From positions 1 to 64,000 of the forward strand of contig DHXP01000012.1 in NCBI GenBank assembly GCA_002413745.1: a stretch of DNA of 64,000 bases, in the 5' to 3' direction. The stretch comes from Flavobacterium sp. UBA5153. GTDB lineage: Bacteria > Bacteroidota > Bacteroidia > Flavobacteriales > Flavobacteriaceae. Shown piece after piece: positions 8,347 through 17,418 of this stretch. Below the pieces are notes generated by a model. It was not told where the DNA came from, searched no databases, and saw nothing but the letters and a program-made list of their open reading frames with translations. The position numbers and the translations under genes are program-made. The number at the start of each line of letters is the position of its first letter. The first letter of the stretch is position 1.

Positions 8347-8388
8347 TTATTCCAGCGCAAATTTGATCAGCTCTTCATTAAATTTTGA
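8347..8388 (-). pseudogene. Thirteen-codon scar of a second alpha/beta hydrolase
   Basis: Directly after the stop codon of the neighbouring dehydrogenase the minus strand reads SKFNEELIKFALE and a stop at 8349-8347. This closely matches the C-terminus of the hydrolase encoded at 9599-10453 (QKFNTELIKFAKEN). It is best explained as the tail of a duplicated hydrolase gene, most of which was lost or replaced. Confidence 0.5.
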
Positions 8389-8393
8389 GTGTT

Positions 8394-9533
8394 TTACCAC
8401 TCTGGTTTTAGTATCACTTTCGTCCATCCTTTGTCACGTGCATCAAAATGCTTGTAAGCTTCCGGAGCCTCGCCAAGTGAAAGCTCGTGTGAGATAATTA
8501 ATGACGGTTTGGCTTTACCTGCAGAGATAAGTGTGCAAAGCTGACGATTGTAAGACTTTACATTAGCCTGCCCTGTTGCTATGCGTTGCCCTTTCATCCA
8601 AAAGTTACCAAAGTCAAAATCCATGTGTCCTTCTTTCTGAAGTGGATCTTTTGATTTTGGATCTTTGGGTACAAACACACCTACAACACCAATAGATCCT
8701 GTAGCTTTCACTGCCTGTACCAGTTCGTTCATAGTAATGTTAGAATGTTCAGTACCATGCTTATCGCAACATTGGTAGCCCACGCATTCGCAACCTTTAT
8801 CTGCACCTATACCTTTGGTAAGTTCAAGAACCTGTTCAACAGCAGAACCCATTGAAAAATCAATAGCAATAGCACCAAATTCTTCAGCAAGTTTCAACCT
8901 GTCTTTATGATTATCAACAACCATGATCTGGCTGGCACCTTTAATGCTTGCAGAGTGCGCTGCCATAAGCCCAACAGGGCCTGCGCCATAGATGACCACA
9001 GAATCTCCGGGTTGCACATTAGCGAGTTCGGTTGCGTGATATCCGGTAGGAAAAATATCAGATAACATCACATAATCATTTTCTTTTTCTATTGCATCTT
9101 CAGGTAATTTCAGGCAATTAAAATCGCCATAAGGAACCCTCAGGTATTCAGCCTGACCGCCACTGTAAGGTCCCATTCCTGCAAAACCATAAGCAGCGCC
9201 TGCCATGCCGGGATTCATCGTGAGGCAAAAGCCTGTATATCCACTTTCACAATTTTTGCAATGACCACAGCCAATATTAAAAGGCAGGCATACCATATCA
9301 CCAACTTTAATATTAGTTACAGATTTACCTATTTCTACTACCTTACCCAAATTTTCGTGACCAAATATTCTTCCTTTTTCCATATCTGTTCTTCCTTCAT
9401 ACATGTGTAGGTCAGAACCGCAGATATTAGTGCTCGTGATCTTCACCAGCACATCGGTGGGCTGTTCGATTTTTGCGTCCGGCACATCCATCACCCGCAC
9501 ATCGCGGGGTCCATAATAAACTAATGCTTTCAT
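8394..9533 (-). CDS. Zinc alcohol dehydrogenase, glutathione-independent formaldehyde dehydrogenase type
   Basis: 379 residues, start ATG 9533. Medium-chain dehydrogenase: catalytic zinc ligands C38 in NICGSDLH and the His of GHENLGKVVE; structural zinc cysteines in GCGHCKNCESGYTGFC; NAD-binding VVIYGAGPVGLMAAHSA near residue 170; and the long insertion CECVGYQCCDKHGTEH typical of the FdhA branch. That branch oxidises formaldehyde or other small alcohols and aldehydes with bound NAD without glutathione. The neighbours (hydrolase, PfpI, PoxB) suggest carbonyl detoxification in one transcript. The exact substrate cannot be read from sequence. Confidence 0.85.
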   Translation of the reverse strand: MKALVYYGPRDVRVMDVPDAKIEQPTDVLVKITSTNICGSDLHMYEGRTDMEKGRIFGHENLGKVVEIGKSVTNIKVGDMVCLPFNIGCGHCKNCESGYTGFCLTMNPGMAGAAYGFAGMGPYSGGQAEYLRVPYGDFNCLKLPEDAIEKENDYVMLSDIFPTGYHATELANVQPGDSVVIYGAGPVGLMAAHSASIKGASQIMVVDNHKDRLKLAEEFGAIAIDFSMGSAVEQVLELTKGIGADKGCECVGYQCCDKHGTEHSNITMNELVQAVKATGSIGVVGVFVPKDPKSKDPLQKEGHMDFDFGNFWMKGQRIATGQANVKSYNRQLCTLISAGKAKPSLIISHELSLGEAPEAYKHFDARDKGWTKVILKPEW

Positions 9534-9598
9534 ATTATTATCTCCTATTTTAAAATCTGTTAGTATTCATTTGAAACCTTTAATAAATGTGTTGATTT

Positions 9599-10453
9599 TT
9601 AATTTTCTTTTGCAAATTTGATCAGCTCTGTATTAAACTTTTGAGTTTCTTCCAGAAACATGCTATGGCCGCTATGCTCAAAAGTAACGAGGCGTGAATC
9701 TGAGATAGCATCTTTCATTTGTTCTGCCAAATCGAAAGAACAAATTTTGTCGTGTTTGCCATGCAGAATCAATGTCGGAATTTCAATTTTTTTCAAATCA
9801 TTTCTCAGGTCAGTATCACGCAAAGCAATTAAACATTGCGCTGTTGCATAAGATGAGGCGCTTAAATTAATTGCATTCAACCAATTGCCGATTCCTTCAT
9901 TTAATGACGTTTCGGTGGCAGAGAATATCTTTGTGAAATTGGATAAAAGCTTAGGCCTATCCTGATAGTTCAATTCAATCAATTCATCAACTGCACTTTT
10001 AGGAAGGTTATATGGGAAATCATCTCGTTGTGTCCAAACCGGAGCTGCTGCTCCGGCCAATACCAGCTTCGAAACGCGAGCTCCTTTATTGGCAGCCATA
10101 TAACGAATTGCAATGGCTCCGCCCATCGAAAAACCAACTAATACGGCATCTTTAATATCCAGTTTTTTTAAGACTGTTTTAATATCCGAAACATGTACAT
10201 CGTAATCATACGCACCATACGGTTTATCCGATTTACCAAAACCTCTCAACGTGATGCCAATAACCCGAAAATTATTATTTATCAAATCATTGTATTGATA
10301 TTCGTACATTTCATCGCTTAGCGGCCAACCGGGTATTAACACAATAGGTCTACCTTCTCCTAAATCTGTAACATGAAGTCGGACATTGGGTTCAACTTCA
10401 ATATATTCTTCTCTGGCTAACACAGAGTTTGTTTTTTCAATTAATTTATCCAT
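9599..10453 (-). CDS. Alpha/beta hydrolase (esterase / cofactor-free haloperoxidase type)
   Basis: 284 residues from ATG 10453. Oxyanion-hole segment LIPGWPLS, nucleophile elbow VGFSMGG (Ser109), acid residue Asp235 in ILHGKHDKICSF and catalytic His263 in FEHSGHSMF complete the triad. The length and arrangement fit the arylesterase/non-haem chloroperoxidase group. No signal peptide, so cytoplasmic. It is the first gene of the 10453-5987 run and lies 65 bp before the dehydrogenase. A fragment of a second copy survives at 8347-8388. Natural substrate unknown. Confidence 0.8.
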   Translation of the reverse strand: MDKLIEKTNSVLAREEYIEVEPNVRLHVTDLGEGRPIVLIPGWPLSDEMYEYQYNDLINNNFRVIGITLRGFGKSDKPYGAYDYDVHVSDIKTVLKKLDIKDAVLVGFSMGGAIAIRYMAANKGARVSKLVLAGAAAPVWTQRDDFPYNLPKSAVDELIELNYQDRPKLLSNFTKIFSATETSLNEGIGNWLNAINLSASSYATAQCLIALRDTDLRNDLKKIEIPTLILHGKHDKICSFDLAEQMKDAISDSRLVTFEHSGHSMFLEETQKFNTELIKFAKEN

Positions 10454-10538
10454 GGTTTAATTATTATTTTTTTATACTTAAGATTTCCTATCTTATTTCA
10501 TTTTAAGTACTATAAAAGCTATAATGTCACATTTAATA

Positions 10539-10696
10539 AAGAATAGAACGCTGATTGAACGGATTAAGCGGATATTTACAGATTGCTTAATTATCAGACT
10601 TATATACGGATTAAATTGACTTCGTCAATTGATTTTAGTGCGAAAATATATTCCAACTTGTTGGAATAAAATCCGTTTTATCCGCGTTCTATTCTT
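10539..10696. repeat. MITE-like element with 13-bp terminal inverted repeats
   Basis: AAGAATAGAACGC (10539-10551) is exactly inverted at 10684-10696, and the next inner bases (ACGGATTAAGCGGAT versus the right end) are imperfectly inverted. Inside are two tight hairpins: AATTGAC-TTC-GTCAATT (10614-10630) and TTCCAAC-TT-GTTGGAA (10651-10666). The element is 158 bp, non-coding, and fills most of the 322-bp gap between the hydrolase and cytochrome genes. A non-autonomous mobile or REP-type repeat is the likely nature. Confidence 0.6.
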
Positions 10697-10775
10697 CTGT
10701 TTTAAAATAAGACATTATTATGTTCTGATATTTGATTGATTGATTTATTGGCTTTCTTCCCTTAGTCTTTTATAC

Positions 10776-12149
10776 CTATAATACGCGCATAAATGCTGCC
10801 AAATTTTTCTTTTCCAGAGCTGTCAGATGCAATTCCTGAACAAGGTTAAAATACTCCACAACATCTTCCAACGTAAAACATCTTCCGTCGTGCAAATAGG
10901 GTGGCGAGTCTTTAATCCCTCTTAAAGGGAATGTTTTAATCATACCATCATGCGCCATCATCATCCCATTAACCATTTCTTGTTTATAAAAACGTTCTGC
11001 CTTTAAATCGTGCATACTATTATCGGTAAAATAAGGTGCAGGGTGACATGAAACGCATCTGCCTTTGCCGTTGAAAATTGCTTCTCCCTGCAACTCAGCC
11101 TTAGATGCTTTGGTTTTATCCAACTCGCCATATATATTGAGCTTGGGTGATGGAGGAAAAGCCAGAATTGCCATGAATTCAGCCATAAAGTGAACTTGCG
11201 AGCCTCGTTCGAACACGTTAACTCCTTTCTTGGCTGCCATGGCATGATCTCCATCAAAATAGGCGGCACGTTGTTCGAATTCGGTGAAATCTTCTATGGT
11301 TTTAAGTGCCCTTTGCGAACCAAAGAGCCGCTGAATATTCACTCCACGCAAGGATGGTGTTTCGATTCGATGTCTAAACTCTTGTGGTCGAATGTCTCCA
11401 ACCAGATGATTAGCTCCGTTGGTATGTCCGTTGGCATGACAATCAAAACAACTGACGCCAAGGCTGGGGCGATCGGTTCGACGGTCTTCGGTAGCATTAA
11501 ACTGTTGTTGCGGGAACTGGGTTACCAATAAGCGCAATCCTTCGAGTTGCTTGGGGTTCAAAAGTCCATTGAAAATTTCGTAATAATTATCGATAGTTAT
11601 CAATTGCCCTTTGGAAACATCACCCAGATCGGGTCGTGTGGTCAGATAAATAGGGGGTACTACATCCGGGAGAATATGCTCCGGAAGATCAAAATTCAGA
11701 TCGAAACGAACAAGCCGTGGAAGCACATTCGTAATCATGGGTGGAAAAAGCATGCCACCCTCGGCATGGTCGGCAAAAGGTAGGGGCTTATATGGAAAAA
11801 TTCCCTTCATTTTGATCTGCTCAGGCGTTAACTTATCAAGTTCCAACCAACTAGTACCTTGAAGTTTAGCTGTTGGACCCATCGGTATGGGTTTTCCTCC
11901 TGACATGACAACATCAGGAGATGTCTTTTTTGAAAGATCGTACCTATTGTTTAACAAGGTCATGTGTTCTTTTGCACGCTCCTCCTTTACCTTCATCCTG
12001 TCAGCCTTAATTTGGTCAAAACCTACATCCTGGTTAATAGGTCCATATGAAGAAACAATTTTCGGTTGCTGAGCGAAAGAAGCTTCGAAGTTGATTATTG
12101 CAATCAACAAGATGCAAAAGCAAATTAGTTTTTTCTTTAATTGGTTCAT
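10776..12149 (-). CDS. Secreted di-heme c-type cytochrome (cytochrome c peroxidase-like)
   Basis: 457 residues. The N-terminus has a signal peptide ending ASFA near residue 26. Two haem-attachment motifs are present: CFDCH at 234-238 and CVSCH at 365-369, plus methionine and histidine-rich segments (MVNGMMMAHDGM). Spacing and the C-terminal PLRGIKDSPPYLHDGR and LEDVVEYFN resemble the MauG/CcpA di-heme superfamily, though the family is broad. Located in the periplasm, it could reduce peroxide or carry electrons. It sits upstream of the hydrolase operon and downstream of the SOD gene on the same strand, consistent with oxidative defence. The extended N-terminal 200 residues are not assigned. 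Confidence 0.7.
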   Translation of the reverse strand: MNQLKKKLICFCILLIAIINFEASFAQQPKIVSSYGPINQDVGFDQIKADRMKVKEERAKEHMTLLNNRYDLSKKTSPDVVMSGGKPIPMGPTAKLQGTSWLELDKLTPEQIKMKGIFPYKPLPFADHAEGGMLFPPMITNVLPRLVRFDLNFDLPEHILPDVVPPIYLTTRPDLGDVSKGQLITIDNYYEIFNGLLNPKQLEGLRLLVTQFPQQQFNATEDRRTDRPSLGVSCFDCHANGHTNGANHLVGDIRPQEFRHRIETPSLRGVNIQRLFGSQRALKTIEDFTEFEQRAAYFDGDHAMAAKKGVNVFERGSQVHFMAEFMAILAFPPSPKLNIYGELDKTKASKAELQGEAIFNGKGRCVSCHPAPYFTDNSMHDLKAERFYKQEMVNGMMMAHDGMIKTFPLRGIKDSPPYLHDGRCFTLEDVVEYFNLVQELHLTALEKKNLAAFMRVL

Positions 12150-12233
12150 GATTTTGAATATTAATTGTTTTTTATTTATTATTAATTCTTCTGGTATTTA
12201 TTATTAATTTTTCCATCATTTTAATATTATAAT

Positions 12234-12872
12234 TTATTTCACATTGGCTGCCTTTAAAGCATTTTCGTATCTCTTTGCTACTTCATCCCAGTTTACAACA
12301 TTCCAGAATGCATCGATATAATCTGGCCTTTTGTTCTGATATTTCAAATAATAAGCGTGTTCCCATACATCCATTGTAAGCAAAGGTATTCCCTTCTTTT
12401 CAGCAATATCCATCAACGGATTATCCTGATTTGGTGTAGAACAAATAAACAGGTTGCCTTTATCATCAAGGCATAACCATGCCCAACCACTCCCAAACCG
12501 GGTTTTACCTGCATCTGAGAATTGTTTTTTGAACTCTTCAAACGAGCTAAATGTTTTTGTAACAGCTTCTGATAATTTACCGGTTGGCAGACCGCCTCCG
12601 TGAGTTTTCATGTTTTCCCAATAAAATGTATGATTAAAATAACCACCACTATTGTTCCTGACTGCCAAAGGATATTTGCTTATGTTCCTGAATATTTCCT
12701 TTACATTCATTGATTCCATCTCAGTATCTTTTATTGCATTAAGGAAATTGTCATAATATGCTTTGTGATGCTTGCCATAATGAATTTCTAACGTGAGCTG
12801 ATCAATGAAAGGTTCAAGAGCATCATAAGAATAAGGCAGTGGCTTAAATTCAAATTTGCTTTGTGTATTCAT
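12234..12872 (-). CDS. Superoxide dismutase, Fe/Mn family
   Basis: 212 residues. N-terminal helical hairpin begins PLPYSYDALEPFIDQ and contains LEIHYGKHHKAYY with the first metal ligand His31; the second ligand is in NHTFYWENM; the C-terminal domain supplies Asp and His in MDVWEHAYYLKYQ. GSGWAWL is also conserved. No export signal, so cytoplasmic, dismuting superoxide to peroxide and oxygen. Iron versus manganese preference cannot be judged reliably. It precedes the di-heme cytochrome gene by 84 bp and follows a 45-residue membrane peptide gene by 6 bp. Confidence 0.95.
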   Translation of the reverse strand: MNTQSKFEFKPLPYSYDALEPFIDQLTLEIHYGKHHKAYYDNFLNAIKDTEMESMNVKEIFRNISKYPLAVRNNSGGYFNHTFYWENMKTHGGGLPTGKLSEAVTKTFSSFEEFKKQFSDAGKTRFGSGWAWLCLDDKGNLFICSTPNQDNPLMDIAEKKGIPLLTMDVWEHAYYLKYQNKRPDYIDAFWNVVNWDEVAKRYENALKAANVK

Positions 12873-12878
12873 GGTACT

Positions 12879-13016
12879 TTATTTTTTAGAGTTTTTATTT
12901 ATTTGATTCTTTTTCATTTGATTTTTTGGAGTCTCTTGTGGCTGTGCAATAAAAGTATAATGCAAACCAAGAATTCCTAAGATGATTAAAACTACAACCA
13001 ATTCTATTTTTCTCAT
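12879..13016 (-). CDS. 45-residue single-pass membrane peptide
   Basis: An ATG at 13016 preceded by AAGGAT about 7 nt upstream opens MRKIELVVVLIILGILGLHY, one N-terminal hydrophobic helix, then a polar, Lys/Asn/Gln-rich tail (TFIAQPQETPKNQMKKNQ). It lies between the UppS-like gene and SOD on the same strand, 6 bp before sodB, so translation is probably linked. Function unknown. The RBS, frame and tight spacing argue that it is real. Confidence 0.55.
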   Translation of the reverse strand: MRKIELVVVLIILGILGLHYTFIAQPQETPKNQMKKNQINKNSKK

Positions 13017-13054
13017 TGTTTATCCTTATAAAATTCACATTTAAACGATTAACC

Positions 13055-13699
13055 TCAACCTCCAAGGGTGACATCCTGATCATTATACCAATTCAGCGCT
13101 TCATAAAAATGATCGGGTTTAAAATCCGGCCAATAGTCATCCAACACATAGAAATCCGAATAAATACATTGCACCGGAAGGAAGCCACTTAATCGTCTTC
13201 TGCCACCCCACCGCATAATCATATCTACTCTTGAAACATCAAAAGATCTAATATGACTTGATATATTTTTCTGAGCAGAGTCAGCTAATTTCAAATTGTT
13301 TAAGTCCCACTCCCAACCATAATTAACCAAAAAATTAACTTTAATTCCTCCTTTACCAAAGATCTGCCTCGTTGTATATTTATATAATTCTTTTGGAAAC
13401 ATGGGAGATTCGAAATCCCCGATGACCAATAATTCTGCATCTTCTTTAGATAATATATTTACTGCATTGATACAGGCTTTAGTGAAGGCTATTCTTTGTT
13501 TTGTCGGTCTTTTCGTGTTATCAGTAGTAAACCCGTAAAACGTTAATTCCTTAATGTCGGCCTCCTTGCATAATTTAAAAAGTATTAAGCCCGGATCTAA
13601 GCCACAATCATACCCTTTTTCTTTTGTCATTTTATTGGCTTCCGCCCATCTTCTGTTTCCATCAGGAATTATTCCAATATGTTTCGGTACTCTCATCAT
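13055..13699 (-). CDS. Isoprenyl transferase (UppS/cis-prenyltransferase family), short form
   Basis: 214 residues, about 30 shorter than housekeeping UppS. Catalytic Asp13 in IGIIPDGNRRWAE, the characteristic cis-prenyltransferase opening; the substrate-binding end reads VDMIMRWGGRRRLSGFLPVQ, the expected R-x-G-G-x-x-R-L-S-G-F type motif. Such enzymes condense isopentenyl diphosphate into Z-polyprenyl diphosphates. Its place in a stress island, away from cell-wall genes, suggests an accessory paralogue rather than the essential lipid-carrier enzyme. Product chain length unknown. Confidence 0.75.
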   Translation of the reverse strand: MMRVPKHIGIIPDGNRRWAEANKMTKEKGYDCGLDPGLILFKLCKEADIKELTFYGFTTDNTKRPTKQRIAFTKACINAVNILSKEDAELLVIGDFESPMFPKELYKYTTRQIFGKGGIKVNFLVNYGWEWDLNNLKLADSAQKNISSHIRSFDVSRVDMIMRWGGRRRLSGFLPVQCIYSDFYVLDDYWPDFKPDHFYEALNWYNDQDVTLGG

Positions 13700-13857
13700 T
13701 ATAGTCTTATGAATATTGTTAACAATTAAGAAAATTTTAATCTAGTATTTGTTTTTTTGCAGACAGAAAAGGGCGGTGAACTACCACCGAATGCATTCTT
13801 ACAAATAAAATAGCCATTAATTGGTTATCAAATAACTTTGAATCAGCTTGACGGACT

Positions 13858-14322
13858 TCAGGTTTGGCTTGTCAGATAATTCTCAAGTCCCATTTGGTCG
13901 ATCTGTGCACGTTGTATTTCGGCCCAATCGACATGGTCTTCTTCCATTTTAAGTATTTTGGTTAGCAGGTCAACAGTTCCCTGATCATCAACCTCGCGGG
14001 CAAGCTTGATTGCATCGTTGTATTCACTGACAACTTTGAGTTCAGTGTCGTCGTCATTACTGATCATTTCTGAAACAGTTTTACCAATCTTCATCGGATT
14101 AAGTTTGGATACCGTTGGCGAGCCCTCGAAAAAAATGATTCGCTCGATAAGCCATTCGGCATGGAGCATTTCATCCATTGCCTGTTTCCGGATAGCTTTA
14201 TGGAGTTTGCTGTAACCCCAATTTGCACACATTTCAGATTGCACCATGTATTGGTTTATAACAGTAAGTTCATCTGCCAAAAGCGCATTCATGACTGTAA
14301 TTAACTTTTCATTTCCTTTCAT
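13858..14322 (-). CDS. bfr: Bacterioferritin
   Basis: 154 residues of four-helix ferritin fold. Ferroxidase residues are visible: Glu in LLADELTVINQY, E-x-x-H in MDEMLHAEWLIERI, and Glu/His in KMEEDHVDWAE. The Met just before LHAEW is at the position of the bacterioferritin haem ligand. The product stores iron and removes peroxide in the cytosol. The gene has its own promoter, 89 bp upstream of the ATG, with the 39-bp element shared by three other operons. Confidence 0.92.
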   Translation of the reverse strand: MKGNEKLITVMNALLADELTVINQYMVQSEMCANWGYSKLHKAIRKQAMDEMLHAEWLIERIIFFEGSPTVSKLNPMKIGKTVSEMISNDDDTELKVVSEYNDAIKLAREVDDQGTVDLLTKILKMEEDHVDWAEIQRAQIDQMGLENYLTSQT

Positions 14323-14383
14323 AATTGTAATTTTTAATTTGATTTGACCTTTTGATTGATTTTTTTTTCATGAATTGGGAAAA

Positions 14384-14450
14384 CAAAGTTAGCCGGCTTC
14401 AATCGAATAAATGTCACAGAATAATTGAAAAAAGTTGCGTAATTCACACA
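14384..14450 (-). promoter_or_regulatory. Shared 39-bp activator-type element plus -7 box (copy C)
   Basis: Minus-strand element at 14450-14412: TGTGTGAATTACGCAAC, fourteen bases, TGTGACA as second half-site. A 20-base gap leads to TAACTTTG (14391-14384), a perfect TAnnTTTG -7 box, 62 bp before the bfr ATG at 14322. Same layout as 4690-4756, 20131-20197 and 46293-46358. Confidence 0.65.
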
Positions 14451-14478
14451 TTTTATGCAACATCTATGGTCAGTTCTT

Positions 14479-15035
14479 CTAAAGATTTAATTGTATTTCA
14501 GCCGACAAATAGCCTCTGTCTCCAAGCAATACACAATCAGCCATTTGTACTTTAATATCTTTCAAATAATGAAAATCATGAATCGATGCAGGACTTAAAT
14601 CAAAACTTTGAAAGACTCCAGAAACAGAGCAAACTGCGTGAAGTTTATATCCATAAAAATGATTTTTTTGGGATGCACAATATCCTCTATTGGTATTGCA
14701 TTTTCAATCTCTTTACATATTTTTGATCTTGTTGCTCGCGATAATTTGCATACTTCTAATGGCATCGAATCAACCACAAAATAATCTTCAAATTCATTGA
14801 ATTTTGAAGATTATTCTTTTCTGATTTCTTCCATCCAATTAAACAATTTTCTCTTTCGTTTATTATAAACACTTCTTTCAATTTTATCCAACAGATATGT
14901 TTCTTTCAAATTTCTAAATAGTTGATATTCAGAATATATTCCTGAAAATTCAGCCACAATATTTAACGCAACTAACTTTAAATCAGTTATTTTTGGCTTT
15001 ATAGGTTTGAAATAGGCATTTTCCTTAATCTCCAG
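14479..15035 (-). pseudogene. IS982-family transposase, frameshifted and truncated
   Basis: Pieces in different frames assemble in order: KENAYFKPIKPKITDLKLVA, SVYNKRKRKLFNWMEEIRKE, a premature stop, then SSKFNEFEDYFVVDSMPLEV and CKLSRATRSKICKE, another frame change, RGYCASQKNHFYGYKLHAV, and LLGDRGYLSAEIQLNL. These are recognisable IS982 segments including the DSMP acidic motif and the GDRGY acidic motif. Both the extreme N-terminus and the C-terminal third are missing. No clear terminal inverted repeats remain. Confidence 0.75.
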
Positions 15036-15060
15036 TTATAATAGATTTTTATGAATGAAT

Positions 15061-15843
15061 TCATAACTTTGTAATAAATTGCGCATAATTGTAGTAGTCT
15101 GAAAATAAATACAATACGCCATATTTATATGGTTTGCGCATCTTTTTTAATAATACACTACTTTAAAGTTAAGTGAAACAATTAAAATAAAAAAAATAAA
15201 ATGATTAAATACTTATTTTGTCGATTAAATACATAATTTAGATCGTTTTGAACAACTTTTGTGAATCAAAAAAATATGAAAATTGTATTCATTAATGTCC
15301 GATAAAAAATAAAAACTACTGTTTTCATTTTTTTATCTAGCTGTTATTCAGTTGTTTGTTTTTTATATTCTATCATTTCTCAAAACAAGGCATCAAAAAA
15401 ATGACAATTGTTCTATTTCGGCTTTATCGATAATCCAGGCTTTTTCTGGGTTTTCTAAAAATTTTATCAATTGGATATAATTGATAATAATCTCGTTGTA
15501 ATTCGTTATTTAGTCGTTGAACTACTACTCACACGATTCTTTTATAATAAAGCGTTCCATTTAAGGAATTATAATTAATAATGAGGCTGTTACGGCAAGG
15601 TCAAAATAGAACAACAATCCTATAATTTGGGAAGCAACAATAAAAGTCTAATGCTGGAATAAATCTGGCATTAGGTTTTGCTTTTGTTGCATCATTTACA
15701 ACCTTTGCATCTGTTTTGCTGGTTTTGGGTGATTCTTAATTTCTTTTGGTTGTCAAAATGGGATTGGGTTGTTCCTTGGAGTTTCGTCACAATAGGAAGT
15801 AACCTCAAAAGGGATGCTTTTATTAAGTTATGCGAATCAAGGG
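15061..15843. other. Non-coding, repeat-scarred gap between two transposase remnants
   Basis: No full gene is supported. At 15412-15540 the minus strand has a plausible protein end (IKFLENPEKAWIIDKAEIEQ, then LSFF and stop) of unknown family. A roughly 11-bp inverted match (TTGTTCTATTT near 15406-15418 versus AAATAGAACAA near 15605) could be ends of a lost element. A hairpin CTAATGC...GCATTAG at about 15650-15676 may be a terminator. A short plus-strand frame at 15678-15863 looks random. Confidence 0.35.
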
Positions 15844-16458
15844 TTAAAAAATTAGATATATAAAAGCAGCTGCAATTTTACCAAATATATGAATCAAGAG
15901 CCCTTTACTTGACCTTACTTTACTTGCTTTTTGAATATTTGTTTTCTCAATAAGCCAATTAAAAAAAGACTCAATTGGTTGTCTAACCCTTGATACTGCT
16001 GTTGAAAACAAATCATTTGCTGCTTTATCTCGGTTTCTAATATCTTGACATTCCCCTTTAACAGCCTTGACAGGCGTCATCATTATAGAGTTATTTTCTT
16101 TTTCAAGGTCAGAAAAAAAATCTTGATTGTGATAGATTTTATCACCAAAAAAGCATCTATTTCCTTTGTTTGTCCAAGCTTCTTTAAAAACGGTTAAATC
16201 ATTTACAGAAGCTGGGGTAATTAATATTTCTTCAGGAAAAGGAATTGTCTTTTCTCTTCTAAAAGCTAATGCGTGAAGTTTAACTCCAAAATAATACAAA
16301 CTTTTTGTAGAGCAATATCCTTTATCGGTCAAGTCTTTGGCTACTTTTCCAAATCATTTTCCAGAGCAAGTTATTATTGGCATTGATAATATTACTTTTT
16401 GATTTTGGTCGCCAAGTTTTTTCCTGTTAATCGAAAATTCCTGCAACCGTTCATTGAA
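15844..16458 (-). pseudogene. DDE transposase remnant with in-frame stop
   Basis: The long frame begins at about 16332 with MTDKGYCSTKSLYYFGVKLH and continues ILITPASVNDLTVFKEAW, FGDKIYHNQDFF, and VRQPIESFFNWLIEKTNIQK to the end FIYLIF. Upstream in the same frame are NRKKLGDQNQKVILSMPIIT and CSGK, then TGA (16356-16354) where related transposases have Arg, then FGKVAKDL. So the catalytic core is present but interrupted, and the N-terminal half is absent. IS family not assigned with confidence (IS982/IS4/IS5-like). Confidence 0.65.
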
Positions 16459-16464
16459 AATTGA

Positions 16465-17418
16465 TTATTTTTTGGAACCGGGCTTAGGCTTGACCTTAAC
16501 TACTTGTTTATGCCCGGATTTTACTTCAGGTTTGGGCTTGGATTTCGCAACAGTATGATGTTCAGCATTGTCTTTTGGTTGATGCCTGGTATCATCTCTA
16601 TGTTTTAGTTCAGCCTTAACTTTGATCTTTGGCTCAACCTTAGATTCAACCTTAGATTCAACCTTGACTTCGGTTTTGACTTTAGGTTTCGACTCGCCCT
16701 TGTTTTCCTGTTTCGGAATTTCCATGTTCTGGACTGCAGAAACGTCCCCGCGCCCCAGCTTCTCATATAATTCATGTTCCCGGGTGACGATTTCCGGCGT
16801 CGAATCTGAAGTTGTATTGGCCTTTGTTTCAGGTTTAGGCTCGTCTTTGACTTTATGTTCGCTTTTAGTTTCAGGTTGAACTTCAGCTTTGGTTTCCGGT
16901 TTCGGAATTTCCTGCTCCGTTTTCTCCATGTCCATTACTGCCCTAACGTCCTCGCGTCCGAGTTCTTCGTAAAATTCATGAACCCGTTTGACGATTTCCA
17001 GAGTCACAGTGGAAGGTATATTGGTATTTTCTTCAGGCTTGTTCACAGCTTTTGTTTCAGTTATCGGCTCGGCTTTGATATCAGGTTCACCTTTAACTTC
17101 AGTCTGAGATTCGTCTTTAGTTTCAGGTTTTGATTCAGCTTTTGCTTCAGGCTTAACTTGAGCGTTTGCTTCAGTCATTGACTCTTCTTTGGTTTCTGAT
17201 TCGCTTTTATCTTCTTGCTGAGATTCGCTCTTTGCTTCAGAATCATCTTTTACTTGAGTCATCGGCTCGTCTTTGCCTTCTGATTGAGGTTCAGCTTTTG
17301 CTTCAGGTTGGGACTCATCCTTTGCTTCAGGCTGAGAATCGTCTTTAGCTTCATCCTTATTTTCGTCTTCGGCATTTGATCGAGGTTCATCTTTGGAATT
17401 CAGTTTAGGCTCGTCTTT
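16465..17418 (-). repeat. Low-complexity KE/P repeat DNA coding the ATPase tail
   Basis: Degenerate 24-36 bp units coding variants of (K/P)-(P/S)-E-x-K-(D/A)-E run through this stretch. Two longer near-copies, 16912-16995 and 16717-16791, code IVKRVHEFYEELGREDVRAV and IVTREHELYEKLGRGDVSAV. Unit-to-unit divergence argues for old expansion by slippage kept in frame. Confidence 0.7.

Noticed and set aside
10500..10540. A fifth copy of the shared 39-bp element upstream of the hydrolase
   Set aside because: Only a half-site-like TGTGACATT is present; the other half-site and -7 box are missing at the required spacing.
12895..13083. Minus-strand 62-residue frame between SOD and UppS-like genes
   Set aside because: It overlaps in another frame the better-supported 45-residue peptide, which has an RBS and a clear membrane helix.
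15678..15863. Plus-strand 61-residue hydrophobic frame
   Set aside because: No start signal, no family, and it runs into antisense transposase sequence.
16622..17348. Several plus-strand Phe/Ser/Leu-rich frames opposite the copB tail
   Set aside because: They are antisense shadows of a low-complexity Lys/Glu coding repeat.
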